33,826 bases of DNA from an uncultured Spartobacteria bacterium (GCA_903823215.1 CAIJRY010000180.1:1-33826); one strand, 5' to 3'; counted from the stretch's first letter, positions 7,612 to 17,109 are shown. Made by a program: numbers and translations. The notes: generated by a model not told the origin, from the letters alone.

Positions 7612-8283
7612 TTATTCGGTCGGCAGCGGGTTAATAAATCGGCTGCCGTTGGCATTGATCATGGTTTGTGCATCCTTCCAGCTGATCGATTCGACATGAG
7701 CATCGGCAAAGAGGTAGTTTGCCTTTCCAAAATGCCGTTCCACCCCCACTTCTGATTTGAATTCGGAGAGGGGTATTTCCCCTCCGTAATACTGGGCCAA
7801 ATGCAGATGATCCGGCGGCGTGTTGGTCCCGTAAGTATTCGACAGCTCCATGATGAAGACTGTCTGACTCGGCTTTTCAACGCAGACAAGATGTGCCTGA
7901 TTCATGACTCCCGTGACTGCGTCGCAGGGCATCGAAGTCAGATAATCATTGATCACATAGGTTCTCCTTCTTCCGGTCACTGCATCTGCGGGACAACGGA
8001 AGACCACCGTTCCATTGGCATAGGGCTGCAAGGAGTTTGTCCAACAGTTATTGGGATCATCGCAACTGCTTTTGGGAAGGCATCCTTCATTATCTTGCGA
8101 ATAAAGAAGGCAGGCCTTGCCTAGTTGGCCCATATTACTGGCGCACTTGGCACTGAGTGAATCGGCATAGGCTGCCTTGAGCGACGGGATGACCATCGCA
8201 AATAGCACGGCTACTATGGCCACTACCACCAACAACTCGATGAGAGTGAAGGCCGAGATATTGTACTGATTTTTTTGAGACAT
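7612..8283 (-). CDS. Type II secretion/type IV pilin-like pseudopilin of the H-X9-DG class
   Basis: Prepilin motif SAFTLIELLVVVAIVAVLFAMVIPSLKAA; C-terminus RHFGKANYLFADAHVESISW fits H-X9-D(A). Confidence 0.9.
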   Translation of the reverse strand: MSQKNQYNISAFTLIELLVVVAIVAVLFAMVIPSLKAAYADSLSAKCASNMGQLGKACLLYSQDNEGCLPKSSCDDPNNCWTNSLQPYANGTVVFRCPADAVTGRRRTYVINDYLTSMPCDAVTGVMNQAHLVCVEKPSQTVFIMELSNTYGTNTPPDHLHLAQYYGGEIPLSEFKSEVGVERHFGKANYLFADAHVESISWKDAQTMINANGSRFINPLPTE

Positions 8284-8400
8284 TCTTTTTTCGGATGCTG
8301 CAAATCCACGGGATCAGAGTGGAATTTGCGTAGAGAAGCGGTCACCACGATCTGCGTGGAACCGATACCCCAGTTTAGGTGTCAACGGCGTGCTCATAGA

Positions 8401-8420
8401 CGTGGCTCGATCAAGCCACG
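8401..8420. terminator. Hairpin in the gap between the 8439-8846 gene and the pseudopilin
   Basis: Perfect inverted repeat CGTGGCT-cgatca-AGCCACG; no T tract. Confidence 0.35.
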
Positions 8421-8438
8421 GAGACGCCAATACGGCGA

Positions 8439-8846
8439 TTAGACCAACAAGTCTCTGGGCACCGGCACCGGCGGAGCGTCAGAACGCTCCGGTATCTCGA
8501 CTAATGGAGCCGCCGCATAGACAAGCGGACGGCAGACTGGCAAGGGAATTGAGGAAGCGGATTGGGCAAAAAAACCTTCTGCTTTTTTCTCCGATTTCAC
8601 CGCGGCGGGAGCCTTTCCTTCAGCGGAGCGGGCTTTGGCAATCTTTTTGCACAATGGGCAGGGATGCCGACCATCGAAGGTTTTCTCAACGGCCATACTC
8701 AGGGAACCCGTGCGGGAAAAATCATTGACCATCGTGGTCCAGGCGACGGTCTGGAGCAGGGCGTAATGACCACCTGCTGTAAGGAAAAGAGCCCATGCAA
8801 TCAGCGCATACCCAAATCGTTTGAAATAGGGATGAGCTGCAAACAT
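8439..8846 (-). CDS. Hypothetical membrane-anchored protein with HPCPLCKKI motif
   Basis: MFAAHPYFKRFGYALIAWALFLTAGGHYALLQTVAWTTM...DGRHPCPLCKKIAKA; N-terminal TM. Confidence 0.6.
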   Translation of the reverse strand: MFAAHPYFKRFGYALIAWALFLTAGGHYALLQTVAWTTMVNDFSRTGSLSMAVEKTFDGRHPCPLCKKIAKARSAEGKAPAAVKSEKKAEGFFAQSASSIPLPVCRPLVYAAAPLVEIPERSDAPPVPVPRDLLV

Positions 8847-8939
8847 TGCGTTGACAAATATTCACAACGGCCTGCATGTGTCGAGAAATTCTGATGCAAT
8901 ATCTGGCATCTCGCTGAATCCGTGCGTAGATTGCCCGCC

Positions 8940-9191
8940 ATGAGATTTTTTCCACTCATTGCCGTCCTCCTCTTAAATACAGCGGTCTTTGCAGCCGACC
9001 CCAACCCCTCGCCATATCCACTCACCACCTGCGTGGTCTCCGGCGATAAGCTTGGCGCCATGGGCAGTCCGGTCAGCATCAACTACAAAGGGACGGAGAT
9101 CCGATTCTGCTGCCATGACTGCGATGCCTCCTTCAACGAAAACCCCGCCAAGTATCTTGCAAAATTGAAAGCCTCGACATCGCATCCCTAA
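8940..9191 (+). CDS. Exported YHS/TRASH-like small protein
   Basis: MRFFPLIAVLLLNTAVFAADPNPSPYPLTTCVVSGDKLGAMGSPVSINYKGTEIRFCCHDCDASFNENPAKYLAKL; signal peptide and a YHS-like C...CCxxC pattern. Confidence 0.75.
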   Translation: MRFFPLIAVLLLNTAVFAADPNPSPYPLTTCVVSGDKLGAMGSPVSINYKGTEIRFCCHDCDASFNENPAKYLAKLKASTSHP

Positions 9192-9227
9192 ATTCTTTCA
9201 TCGTAATCCCCTGCTTCCTACTTCCCC

Positions 9228-10373
9228 ATGTCCGACCCCCGTTTTGATTCCCTGGCCCGCATCCTAGTCTCCCACTCCACAAAGTTAAAAAGCGGAGACA
9301 GAGTCCTCATCGATGTCTCGGAGACGCCGGAAGATTTTGTCATCGCCCTGATCCGGGCCGTCCGCGCCGCCAAAGCGGAGCCGTTTGTCACGCTCCAGAA
9401 TAACCGGGTCAGCCGCGAGCTGATGCTCGGCATCACTGGGCCGCAGGCTGAAACGATGGCTGCCATTGATCTTGCCCGCCTTAAGAAAATGCAGGCTTAC
9501 ATCGCTGTCCGGGGTTCGCACAACATCTCAGAGACCGCCGATGTGCCGCAGGAGAAAGCTTCGTTGCTCTCCTCCAAGCTTCGTCCGGCACTTGACTATC
9601 GAATCAACAAAACCCGCTGGGTTGTCCTTCGCTGGCCCACCCCCTCGATGGCGCAGCAGGCACAAATGAGCACGGAAGCATTTGCAGAGTTTTTCTTCAG
9701 GGTATGCACACTCGATTACGCTCGGATGATCCCTGGCATGAAGGCTCTCAAAGCCCTCATGGATCGAACTGACAAGGTTCATCTCAAGGGCCCCGGCACC
9801 GATCTGCGATTCAGCATCAAGGGCATCGGTTCGGTGGTCTGCGGCGGCGAGCACAATATCCCGGACGGAGAGGTCTTCTCCTGCCCGGTCAAGGATTCCG
9901 TCGAGGGGCATATCTCCTTTAATGCTCCGACACTCAATCGCGGCATCGCCTTCGATCAGGTCTTTCTCGAATTTTCCAAGGGCCGTATCGTGAAAGCAAC
10001 CGCCAATCATACCAAGGAACTCAATGAGATTCTCGACACGGATGTTGGAGCGCGGTTCATCGGGGAGTTCTCACTGGGGTTCAACCCGCACATCCTTCAT
10101 CCGATGCGCGACATTCTCTTCGACGAGAAGATCGCAGGCTCGTTCCATTTCACCCCCGGACAGGCTTACGAGGTTGCGGGCAACGGCAACAAGAGCGCGA
10201 TCCACTGGGATATGGTCTGCATCCAGCGCAAGGATTACGGCGGTGGCGAGGTCTGGTTTGATGACAAGCTGATCCGCAAAGATGGCCTCTTCATCCTGCC
10301 CGCACTTCAGGCACTGAATCCCGATCATCTTCTCGGAAAGAAAAACCGGAAGAATACGACCGGCAGGAGCTGA
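9228..10373 (+). CDS. M29-family aminopeptidase (AmpS/PepS-like)
   Basis: [30 protein letters not shown]...[10 protein letters not shown]...[21 protein letters not shown]...[11 protein letters not shown]...[17 protein letters not shown] matches the M29 family. Confidence 0.85.
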   Translation: MSDPRFDSLARILVSHSTKLKSGDRVLIDVSETPEDFVIALIRAVRAAKAEPFVTLQNNRVSRELMLGITGPQAETMAAIDLARLKKMQAYIAVRGSHNISETADVPQEKASLLSSKLRPALDYRINKTRWVVLRWPTPSMAQQAQMSTEAFAEFFFRVCTLDYARMIPGMKALKALMDRTDKVHLKGPGTDLRFSIKGIGSVVCGGEHNIPDGEVFSCPVKDSVEGHISFNAPTLNRGIAFDQVFLEFSKGRIVKATANHTKELNEILDTDVGARFIGEFSLGFNPHILHPMRDILFDEKIAGSFHFTPGQAYEVAGNGNKSAIHWDMVCIQRKDYGGGEVWFDDKLIRKDGLFILPALQALNPDHLLGKKNRKNTTGRS

Positions 10374-10404
10374 TCTGCAAAATCTGGGATGGTCCATCAT
10401 TCTT

Positions 10405-10899
10405 ATGATCCGTAATTTTATCCGTCACTGGGTGACCCGCTTTCACGAGTTGCTTGATGCGCGCGATGCTCCGCATGCTATCGCTGGAGGGACAGCCATC
10501 GGTGTTTTCTTTGGATTTCTGCCGGTCTTCGGCCTCAAAACGCTGGGTGCCATGGGAGTTTCCCTGCTGACACGATGCAGCGTCATCGCCTCGGTTATCG
10601 GAGTATCCCTGCACGACATCCTGCTGCCGATCTGGCCGCTGATCCTGCGTTGCCAGTTTCAGATTGGCTTCTGGATCCTGAGTCATCCTCATCATCTCCC
10701 ACCACGGCTCACAAAGAATGATTTTAAAATTTCCGAACTCCTCCAGTGGGACAACCTCTTTGATATCGGTCTGCCTCTCCTGCTGGGGGGGGTAATCTTT
10801 GCAATCCCTGCATCCCTGATCACCTACGGCGTAATCCTCTTGGTGGTGAAAATGCGCCAGGCACGCCGTTGTAGGAACGAATCCGATCCATGTCCTTAA
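10405..10899 (+). CDS. DUF2062-family membrane protein
   Basis: APHAIAGGTAIGVFFGFLPVFGLKTLGAMGVSLLTRCSVIASVIGV is typical of DUF2062. Confidence 0.8.
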   Translation: MIRNFIRHWVTRFHELLDARDAPHAIAGGTAIGVFFGFLPVFGLKTLGAMGVSLLTRCSVIASVIGVSLHDILLPIWPLILRCQFQIGFWILSHPHHLPPRLTKNDFKISELLQWDNLFDIGLPLLLGGVIFAIPASLITYGVILLVVKMRQARRCRNESDPCP

Positions 10900-10942
10900 G
10901 GAGATACTGATTAAACAGTGTTTCCTTAACCAAGGGAAAACC

Positions 10943-12265
10943 TCATTTCTCCATCTCGCTATCCAAGGGAACCGCTGACTGATAATTGGCCAACCAGATG
11001 CATTCTTTAAAACGAGCGATGGTAGCCGGCTCCTCAATCCTGATATCGCCGATGATGCTGGCCACCTGCTGGCCACATTGAAGCCAGTAGATCACGAGCA
11101 GTGCCGTCAGGCAACGGCGATAACGCCAGAGAGCGAACGAACAGCCTGGCAAGATGATCATGTACCAATTCATGACCCAGGCGACGCTCTTGATCATCAC
11201 CCAGAATCCGAGCGTGGGCAGGGCCTGTGGAAGCTTCCGCAGAAAATGACCTCGAGCCAGAAAGAGGCCCAGCAGGGCAATCGGCGTGAAACTCGCGGCA
11301 AAATCCCAGAGGACGCGAAAATTGGAGCATTCATCGAAGTGGGCCATCGAGAGATCACTACAGAAGACAGGCCAGTAGTAAGGATTAAGCAAATTCTCCT
11401 GATTCTGAAGTGGAAGAAGCCAGAGATCGGGCCTCCACCAATAAAACGGAAGAAAGGGTATGAAGGCTGTGCAGAAGCCGATCATAAATCCTCTGGCTGC
11501 GCGCAGTTGTCTTGGGCGGGTGCGATGCCAAATTTCAAAGAGGAGATAGGGGGCGATCAGAATACCGAGTTGCTTGGCCTGCAACGCAAGCATGAAGGCC
11601 ACACCAGCCAGTCGCCAACGCCCGCTTCTCGCGCAGAAAATCGAGAGTACCATCAAGAGCGTGAGCAGACTCTCGTACTGCCCCTCGTGCGAGGTGTACC
11701 AAACGCTAATCGGTGCCGAGAAAACCAGCAGTGCAGCCCACTTGGAAACAACCCTCCCGATCAACAATGCCGAGACAAGATCGCAGAGCGAGAGAACTAT
11801 CTTCACCCAGAAGAGGCCGATGCCAAGCGTGCCGAAAAAGGAGAAAAACAGGAGCGCAAGCGGCGGATAAATGTAGCCCTGATCACTCCAGAAATCAGAC
11901 CAGAATTCATCGGGAAAGTCCGTCGGCACCAACCAATAAAATGTTCTTGGAAACTCCAGAAAATGAGAAGTGAAGCCAAGATGACGGTAGAGATCACTCG
12001 TTTCTATGGGGGCCTGAGCACAGAAATAAATCCTCAGCAAGGCAATCAGGGTAAAAGCAAGGATCCAGCCCCGTTGACGCAAGATATCCCGATACGGAAT
12101 GCTCTTCCAGAGAAGCATCCCGTGGCGTGATTCAGGTGGAACAATCGGCATGGAGAGGTTGGTTCGGCAAGTGGCAGCCTCGCAGAAAGTCCCGTCCGGC
12201 AACGAGCATCTCAAGCATAAAGCAGGCCATCTGCACAACGGATTTTCATGGTCTGGAGCAATCAA
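10943..12265 (-). CDS. Polytopic membrane glycosyltransferase (GT-C/mannosyltransferase-like)
   Basis: Many TM helices; SDLYRHLGFTSHFLEFPRTF...DQGYIYPPLALLFFSFFG...AGVAFMLALQAKQLGILIAPYLLFE. Start may be internal. Confidence 0.65.
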   Translation of the reverse strand: MIAPDHENPLCRWPALCLRCSLPDGTFCEAATCRTNLSMPIVPPESRHGMLLWKSIPYRDILRQRGWILAFTLIALLRIYFCAQAPIETSDLYRHLGFTSHFLEFPRTFYWLVPTDFPDEFWSDFWSDQGYIYPPLALLFFSFFGTLGIGLFWVKIVLSLCDLVSALLIGRVVSKWAALLVFSAPISVWYTSHEGQYESLLTLLMVLSIFCARSGRWRLAGVAFMLALQAKQLGILIAPYLLFEIWHRTRPRQLRAARGFMIGFCTAFIPFLPFYWWRPDLWLLPLQNQENLLNPYYWPVFCSDLSMAHFDECSNFRVLWDFAASFTPIALLGLFLARGHFLRKLPQALPTLGFWVMIKSVAWVMNWYMIILPGCSFALWRYRRCLTALLVIYWLQCGQQVASIIGDIRIEEPATIARFKECIWLANYQSAVPLDSEMEK

Positions 12266-12322
12266 TGATCAGAGAAAATATCTTCCAATTAATCTCGTTG
12301 ATCGTTTTTAACTTGTTCAGAA

Positions 12323-12352
12323 GGGGGGTGTAGGGCCTATAGTCCGCCCCCC
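12323..12352 (+). promoter_or_regulatory. 5'-leader hairpin just upstream of hisG
   Basis: GGGGGGTG-tagggcctatagtc-CGCCCCCC (8 bp, one G-U), ending 11 nt before the ATG at 12364. Confidence 0.4.
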
Positions 12353-12363
12353 AAGATTACTTT

Positions 12364-13242
12364 ATGGCGGATAACATTCTCACCTTTGGCCTTCCCTCCG
12401 GAAGCCTAATGGAGGCGACACTATCGCTCTTCCAACGGGCAGGCTACTCCATCTCCGGCACCAGCCGTTCCTATCGTCCCACCGTGGACGATCCCGAGCT
12501 GCGCTTCCGCCTGTTGCGCGCTCAGGAAATCAGCCGATATGTCGAGGGTGGATTTCTGGATTGCGGCATCACGGGACGTGATTGGGTTGAGGAAAATGGC
12601 TCCCAAGTCGAGGTGCTTGCCGAACTTCCCTACAGCAAGGCAACGGCCAATCCGACCCGCTGGGTCATCGCCGTGCCTGAGGACTCGCCCTACAAATCGG
12701 TCAAGGATCTCGAAGGAAAGCGTATCGCCACCGAGGCCGTGGGACTCACCCGCCGCTACTTCGAGAGCAAGGGAGTGAAAGCCGAGCTGGAATTCTCCTG
12801 GGGTGCCACTGAAGTCAAGGTGCCTGATCTGGTCGATGCCATCGTGGACATCACCGAGACGGGTTCCTCCCTTCGGGCCAACAAGCTTCGCATTCTGGAA
12901 ACCATCATTGAATCATATCCTGTCTTTGTAGCCGGGAAGGCAGCCCATGCCGATCAGTGGAAAAGGGAAAAGATGGAACGAATTTCCCTGCTGCTGGTTG
13001 GAGCACTGACCGCACGTGACAAGGTCGGACTCAAAATGAATCTTCCGCGGACAAAGTTGCAGAATCTTCTTGAGGCGTTGCCAGCTCTCCGCAATCCTAC
13101 AGTTTCGCCTCTGGCCCAAAACGACTGGGTGGCTGTGGAAACTGTCATCGACGAGAAAATCGTCCGGGAGATCATACCGCAACTAAAGTCACTCGGAGCC
13201 GAAGGCATTATCGAGTACCCCCTTAACAAGGTCGTCTACTAA
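12364..13242 (+). CDS. hisG: ATP phosphoribosyltransferase HisG (with C-terminal regulatory domain)
   Basis: [23 protein letters not shown]...[16 protein letters not shown]...[19 protein letters not shown]...[23 protein letters not shown]; 292 aa, compatible with the long form. Confidence 0.93.
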   Translation: MADNILTFGLPSGSLMEATLSLFQRAGYSISGTSRSYRPTVDDPELRFRLLRAQEISRYVEGGFLDCGITGRDWVEENGSQVEVLAELPYSKATANPTRWVIAVPEDSPYKSVKDLEGKRIATEAVGLTRRYFESKGVKAELEFSWGATEVKVPDLVDAIVDITETGSSLRANKLRILETIIESYPVFVAGKAAHADQWKREKMERISLLLVGALTARDKVGLKMNLPRTKLQNLLEALPALRNPTVSPLAQNDWVAVETVIDEKIVREIIPQLKSLGAEGIIEYPLNKVVY

Positions 13243-13298
13243 AAACACAAACCAAGCTTTCTACGCAAGTAGTCCAGCACCGCACGAACACAGCTCCG

Positions 13299-13403
13299 AT
13301 GGGATCAATTAAAAAGAAACGCAAAGCCAAAATTGCCAAGCACAAGCGCCGCAAGCGCATGAAGCTCAACCGGCATAAGAAGCGCCTTCGTTACAAGTCG
13401 TAA
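13299..13403 (+). CDS. bS22-like / AURKAIP1-COX24 domain ribosomal microprotein (34 aa)
   Basis: Below the ORF-track cutoff. MGSIKKKRKAKIAKHKRRKRMKLNRHKKRLRYKS resembles bacterial AURKAIP1/COX24-domain (bS22-type) proteins that begin MGSxxKKRRKRMxKKKHRK. Confidence 0.8.
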   Translation: MGSIKKKRKAKIAKHKRRKRMKLNRHKKRLRYKS

Positions 13404-13450
13404 GAGGGCCCGGCCTTCTGACGCAAAACCTCTCGCAGGTTTTTACTCGC

Positions 13451-13518
13451 GCACCGGATACTCGGTGCCTTCATTCACACACAAGGCTCTCCGGCTTTTT
13501 GCCTGGGAGCCTTTGTGT
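13451..13518 (+). terminator. Tandem hairpins downstream of hisG/bS22-like gene
   Basis: GCACCG-gatact-CGGTGC (13451-13468), then ACACAAGGCTC...GAGCCTTTGTGT (13479-13518, one bulge). Confidence 0.5.
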
Positions 13519-13741
13519 CTTTGTGTGATCAGAACGCTTTAATACCATTTCTCATGGTGATTGGTAGAAGCACCATTCCTTGCGGCGGTATAGGGCTTTA
13601 GCGGTGTCGCATTGCTCGGGCTGCAGAGCACAGCAGGACTACAGCCTCATCGATTGCTCCTTGCCAACCGACCCCATGGCACTCGCAAGTTGATGGCCAC
13701 ACTATTAGTTAAAACGCTCTAAGCCATGGATAGAGAATCTC

Positions 13742-13772
13742 CCCCCCTGTTGCATCAACTTCCCGAGGGGGG
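13742..13772 (-). terminator. Hairpin downstream of purD
   Basis: CCCCCCT (13742-13748) and AGGGGGG (13766-13772), just past the purD stop on the minus strand; no T tract. Confidence 0.4.
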
Positions 13773-13788
13773 TTACCGGACGAACGGA

Positions 13789-15045
13789 CTACGCCCCGAT
13801 ATCGCGTCGGAGCTGCTTGCCCTCAAAGTTGATTTGATCTGCAACGGCGTAGGCCTTGATCCGGGCCTCTTCGAGCGTTGAGCCAAGGGCGGTGATACCA
13901 AGCACGCGTCCCCCATTGGTCACGAATTTTCCCTCTTTCCATGCAGTCCCCGCGTGGAAGACCTCCACATCGGGATCAGTCCCGACACTTTCAAGGCCAC
14001 TGATGACCTTTCCCTTCTCGATAAGGCCGGGATAGCCACCTGAAGCCAGCACGATACAGACTGCGGTACGATCGTCCCAGATGGGATGCACCTCGGAGAG
14101 CCTGCCATCGATGGTTGCTTCGATGAGATCCAGCAGATCGCTCTTCAAACGACGCATCAGCACCTGCGTCTCTGGATCGCCAAACCGGCAGTTAAACTCC
14201 AGCACCTTCGGCCCCTGCGGTGTGATCATCAGCCCTGGAAAGAGCATTCCCTGAAACTGCAACCCATCCACCTTGAGACCTGCCACAAACGGTTCCAAAA
14301 TCTCGTTGCGCACCCGCTCCTGCATCGCGGCATCCAACACGCGTGAGGGACTGATAGTTCCCATCCCGCCGGTGTTGGGCCCCAGATCGCCATCAAGCGC
14401 GCGCTTGTGATCCCGGGCATCGGGAAAGAGTAAATATTTCGCTCCATCGACCAATGCATGCAGTGAACACTCCGGTCCCGTGAGAAAATCCTCGACCACA
14501 ACAGTCGCCCCCGCATCACCAAAAATTTTATCCACCATCATCTGTTGAATGACTGTCTCTGCTTCCGTCTGATTCTGGGCAATCACGACTCCCTTGCCGA
14601 GTGCCAGACCATCAGCTTTGACGACCAGCGGATAGGAAGCGGTGCGACAATGAACCAAGGCATCCTCCAGCTCGCTGAAGGTCGAGGATGCCGCAGTCGG
14701 GATCCCGTGGCGATCCATGAATCCCTTGGCAAACGACTTTGAGGATTCCAAACGCGCGGCGGCGGCACGCGGGCCAAAAATCCGCAGACCCTCGCTCTGG
14801 AAAAGATCGACGATGCCCTCCGCCAGCGGATCGTCCGGACCGACGATGGTGAGATCGACAGCCTCCGATTTTGCGAGCGCCAACAGGGCTGGCAGATCGG
14901 AGGCGGCAACCGGGTGATTCGTGGCGATCTGCTGCGTCCCGGCATTCCCGGGAGCGCAGAGAAGCTGCGTCACACGAGGACTTTGGGAGAGCTTCCAGAG
15001 AATGGCATGCTCACGGCCGCCGGAACCAATCACGAGAATTTTCAT
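13789..15045 (-). CDS. purD: Phosphoribosylamine--glycine ligase
   Basis: MKILVIGSGGREHAILWKLSQSPRV...GPDDPLAEGIVDLF...LEFNCRFGDPETQVLMRRLKSDL. Confidence 0.96.
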   Translation of the reverse strand: MKILVIGSGGREHAILWKLSQSPRVTQLLCAPGNAGTQQIATNHPVAASDLPALLALAKSEAVDLTIVGPDDPLAEGIVDLFQSEGLRIFGPRAAAARLESSKSFAKGFMDRHGIPTAASSTFSELEDALVHCRTASYPLVVKADGLALGKGVVIAQNQTEAETVIQQMMVDKIFGDAGATVVVEDFLTGPECSLHALVDGAKYLLFPDARDHKRALDGDLGPNTGGMGTISPSRVLDAAMQERVRNEILEPFVAGLKVDGLQFQGMLFPGLMITPQGPKVLEFNCRFGDPETQVLMRRLKSDLLDLIEATIDGRLSEVHPIWDDRTAVCIVLASGGYPGLIEKGKVISGLESVGTDPDVEVFHAGTAWKEGKFVTNGGRVLGITALGSTLEEARIKAYAVADQINFEGKQLRRDIGA

Positions 15046-15111
15046 GCGGAAAGAATGTGGGGAGGGAGCAAACGATGTCGAGATTCTTAGATCGAAAGAA
15101 GAGGGGTGAAT

Positions 15112-15723
15112 TTAATCCGCCAACGGATGACGGATATCCGGTAGCAGTGACTCGGCGGACACCTCCACCTCCCGATCCTGACCGAGCAGGCTGAGAAGAA
15201 TTGCGACCCGATCACGCGCCGGCAGGATGCGCGTAACCAGTGCACGCACCCCAAGAAATGGCCCCTCGATCACCTTGACCTCCTCGCCTTCCCTGATTTC
15301 GGAAGCTATCTCCACGATCTCTCCGTCAGCCACATGCAATCTAAGGTCGGCTATGATGGACTCGTCGAGCACGCAGGGTCTGCCACCGAAACTGAGCGTC
15401 TTTGCCACGCCACTGATCGCGGCAATATGCCTATAAAGTTGGGGATAGACAAACCGCGCAAAGAGATAGCCCGGAAACATCGCTTCCTGTACCCAGGCGA
15501 CTCCGGTCGATCGAGCCCTCTTGAATCGGATCTTGGGGCAGAAAACTTCCAGCCCCAGTTCGTGCCGCAGTAAGCGGGTAGCGATTCCCTCCTGTTTGGG
15601 CTTTGCCCTCACACAATACCAGAGCAACTTCTCGGAAAAGAGGGTTTCTGGTTCGGGAATCGAAAGGCTGCCGGACATCGTAAAATCGTGACACGGAGTA
15701 GCTGAGGAATCAACCCTCTCCAC
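15112..15723 (-). CDS. NusG-like transcription antiterminator paralog (RfaH/UpxY-like)
   Basis: LLWYCVRAKPKQEGIATRLLRHELGLEVFCPKIRFKR...QEAMFPGYLFARFVYPQLYRHIAAISGVAKTLSFGGRPCVL...EGEEVKVIEGPFLGVRALVTRI (NGN + KOW). Confidence 0.88.
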   Translation of the reverse strand: MERVDSSATPCHDFTMSGSLSIPEPETLFSEKLLWYCVRAKPKQEGIATRLLRHELGLEVFCPKIRFKRARSTGVAWVQEAMFPGYLFARFVYPQLYRHIAAISGVAKTLSFGGRPCVLDESIIADLRLHVADGEIVEIASEIREGEEVKVIEGPFLGVRALVTRILPARDRVAILLSLLGQDREVEVSAESLLPDIRHPLAD

Positions 15724-15735
15724 GGCATTTGGATT

Positions 15736-16665
15736 ATGACGAAATTGTCACAATCCAAGTGTTGGTTTGCAGGAAAAAACCTGTTTACACATGATCTTGT
15801 GCATGATGTAGCCACACACCACTACAGGAGCGTATGGATCTCCGATGTGCATCTCGGCACGCGGGGCAGTCAGGCGGAGGCTTTGCTTGGCTTTTTGAAG
15901 TTTTTTGATTGTGACACTCTCTATGTGGTCGGAGACCTCATCGACATCTGGGCGATGAAACGAGGGGTTTTCTGGAAGCAGGCCCATAGTGATGTTATTC
16001 AGAAAATTCTTCGCAAGGGACGCAAGGGCTCAACAATCATTTACATCCCCGGCAATCACGACGAGCGCATCACCGATTTCACCGGCACTTATGCAAATGT
16101 GCATATCCAATCCCGCGCCATCCACACCACTCTAAACGGCACCCGCCTTCTGGTGGTTCACGGCCACGAACTCGACACCGTGGTCCAGAATATGGGATGG
16201 CTGGCCCATGTGGGCGACATCGGCTACCAGCTGTTGCTGCATCTCAACACGCCCGTCAACTTCTGCCGCCGTCTCTTGGGGCATGGTCACTGGTCACTCA
16301 GTGCCTATGTGAAGAGCAGCGTGAAAAATGTGGTGAATTTCATCGGCAGCTTTGAAGAGTCGATGGTTCGATTTGCTTCCGACGAAGGGGCGCAGGGCAT
16401 CATCTGCGGGCACATTCACACCGCGGCAATCCGCAAAATCAAGGGCCTCGATTATTACAACACCGGCGACTGGGTTGAGAGCCGTACCGCCTTGGTAGAG
16501 GAAATGGACGGACAGCTGAAACTCCTTCAGTTTTCTGAAACAGGTGAGATTTTGCGCACCCTTGCCATCGCCGATACGCCTGATCAGCCGCCGCATGAAG
16601 CTGATCCGAACCCCGCGCCCGCTCTGGATTCCGAGGAATTCCCCGCTGAGGCAGTGACCGTCTGA
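15736..16665 (+). CDS. UDP-2,3-diacylglucosamine diphosphatase-like metallophosphoesterase
   Basis: SVWISDVHLGTRGSQAEALLGFLKF...LYVVGDLIDIWAM...IYIPGNHDE...VVHGHELD...ICGHIHTAAIRK...YYNTGDWVES. The true start may be internal. Confidence 0.85.
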   Translation: MTKLSQSKCWFAGKNLFTHDLVHDVATHHYRSVWISDVHLGTRGSQAEALLGFLKFFDCDTLYVVGDLIDIWAMKRGVFWKQAHSDVIQKILRKGRKGSTIIYIPGNHDERITDFTGTYANVHIQSRAIHTTLNGTRLLVVHGHELDTVVQNMGWLAHVGDIGYQLLLHLNTPVNFCRRLLGHGHWSLSAYVKSSVKNVVNFIGSFEESMVRFASDEGAQGIICGHIHTAAIRKIKGLDYYNTGDWVESRTALVEEMDGQLKLLQFSETGEILRTLAIADTPDQPPHEADPNPAPALDSEEFPAEAVTV

Positions 16666-16728
16666 TTCTTTTATCGGTAAAAAAACTGGCGGGTTTGCTC
16701 TTTCCTCATTAGGAAAAGGGGCTGTTCG

Positions 16729-17082
16729 ATGACCATCTGCCTGCTCAAATCCAAAATCCATCGCGCCGTGGTGACCGGCGCCTCAGTGGATTACGAAGGA
16801 AGTCTCACTATAGCCTCCGATCTTGCCGAACGCGTCGGACTCCTTCCTTACGAAAAAATTCTTGTGGGCAATATGGGAAACGGGGAACGCTTCGAGACCT
16901 ATGTGATCTATGGACCGCATGGCTCCGGAGTGATTGAACTCAACGGCGCCACCGCTCACCTGGGTAAAATTGGCGACCGCCTCACGATCATGTCGTATGC
17001 TTGGGTTGATGCAGACGAGGCCAGGCGGCACAAGCCGTCGGTCATCGTGCTTGACGAAAAAAACCAGATTAAACGGGCATAG
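16729..17082 (+). CDS. panD: Aspartate 1-decarboxylase
   Basis: KIHRAVVTGASVDYEGSLTIASDLAERVGLLPYEKILVGNMGNGERFETYVI, including the G-S self-cleavage site. Confidence 0.95.
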   Translation: MTICLLKSKIHRAVVTGASVDYEGSLTIASDLAERVGLLPYEKILVGNMGNGERFETYVIYGPHGSGVIELNGATAHLGKIGDRLTIMSYAWVDADEARRHKPSVIVLDEKNQIKRA

Positions 17083-17109
17083 GAAAAACCGGTCGTTGGG
17101 AGATAATCG

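Noticed and set aside
11078-12130. 350-aa plus-strand ORF
   Set aside because: Antisense to the polytopic glycosyltransferase; highly charged, low-complexity translation typical of a shadow of a hydrophobic gene.
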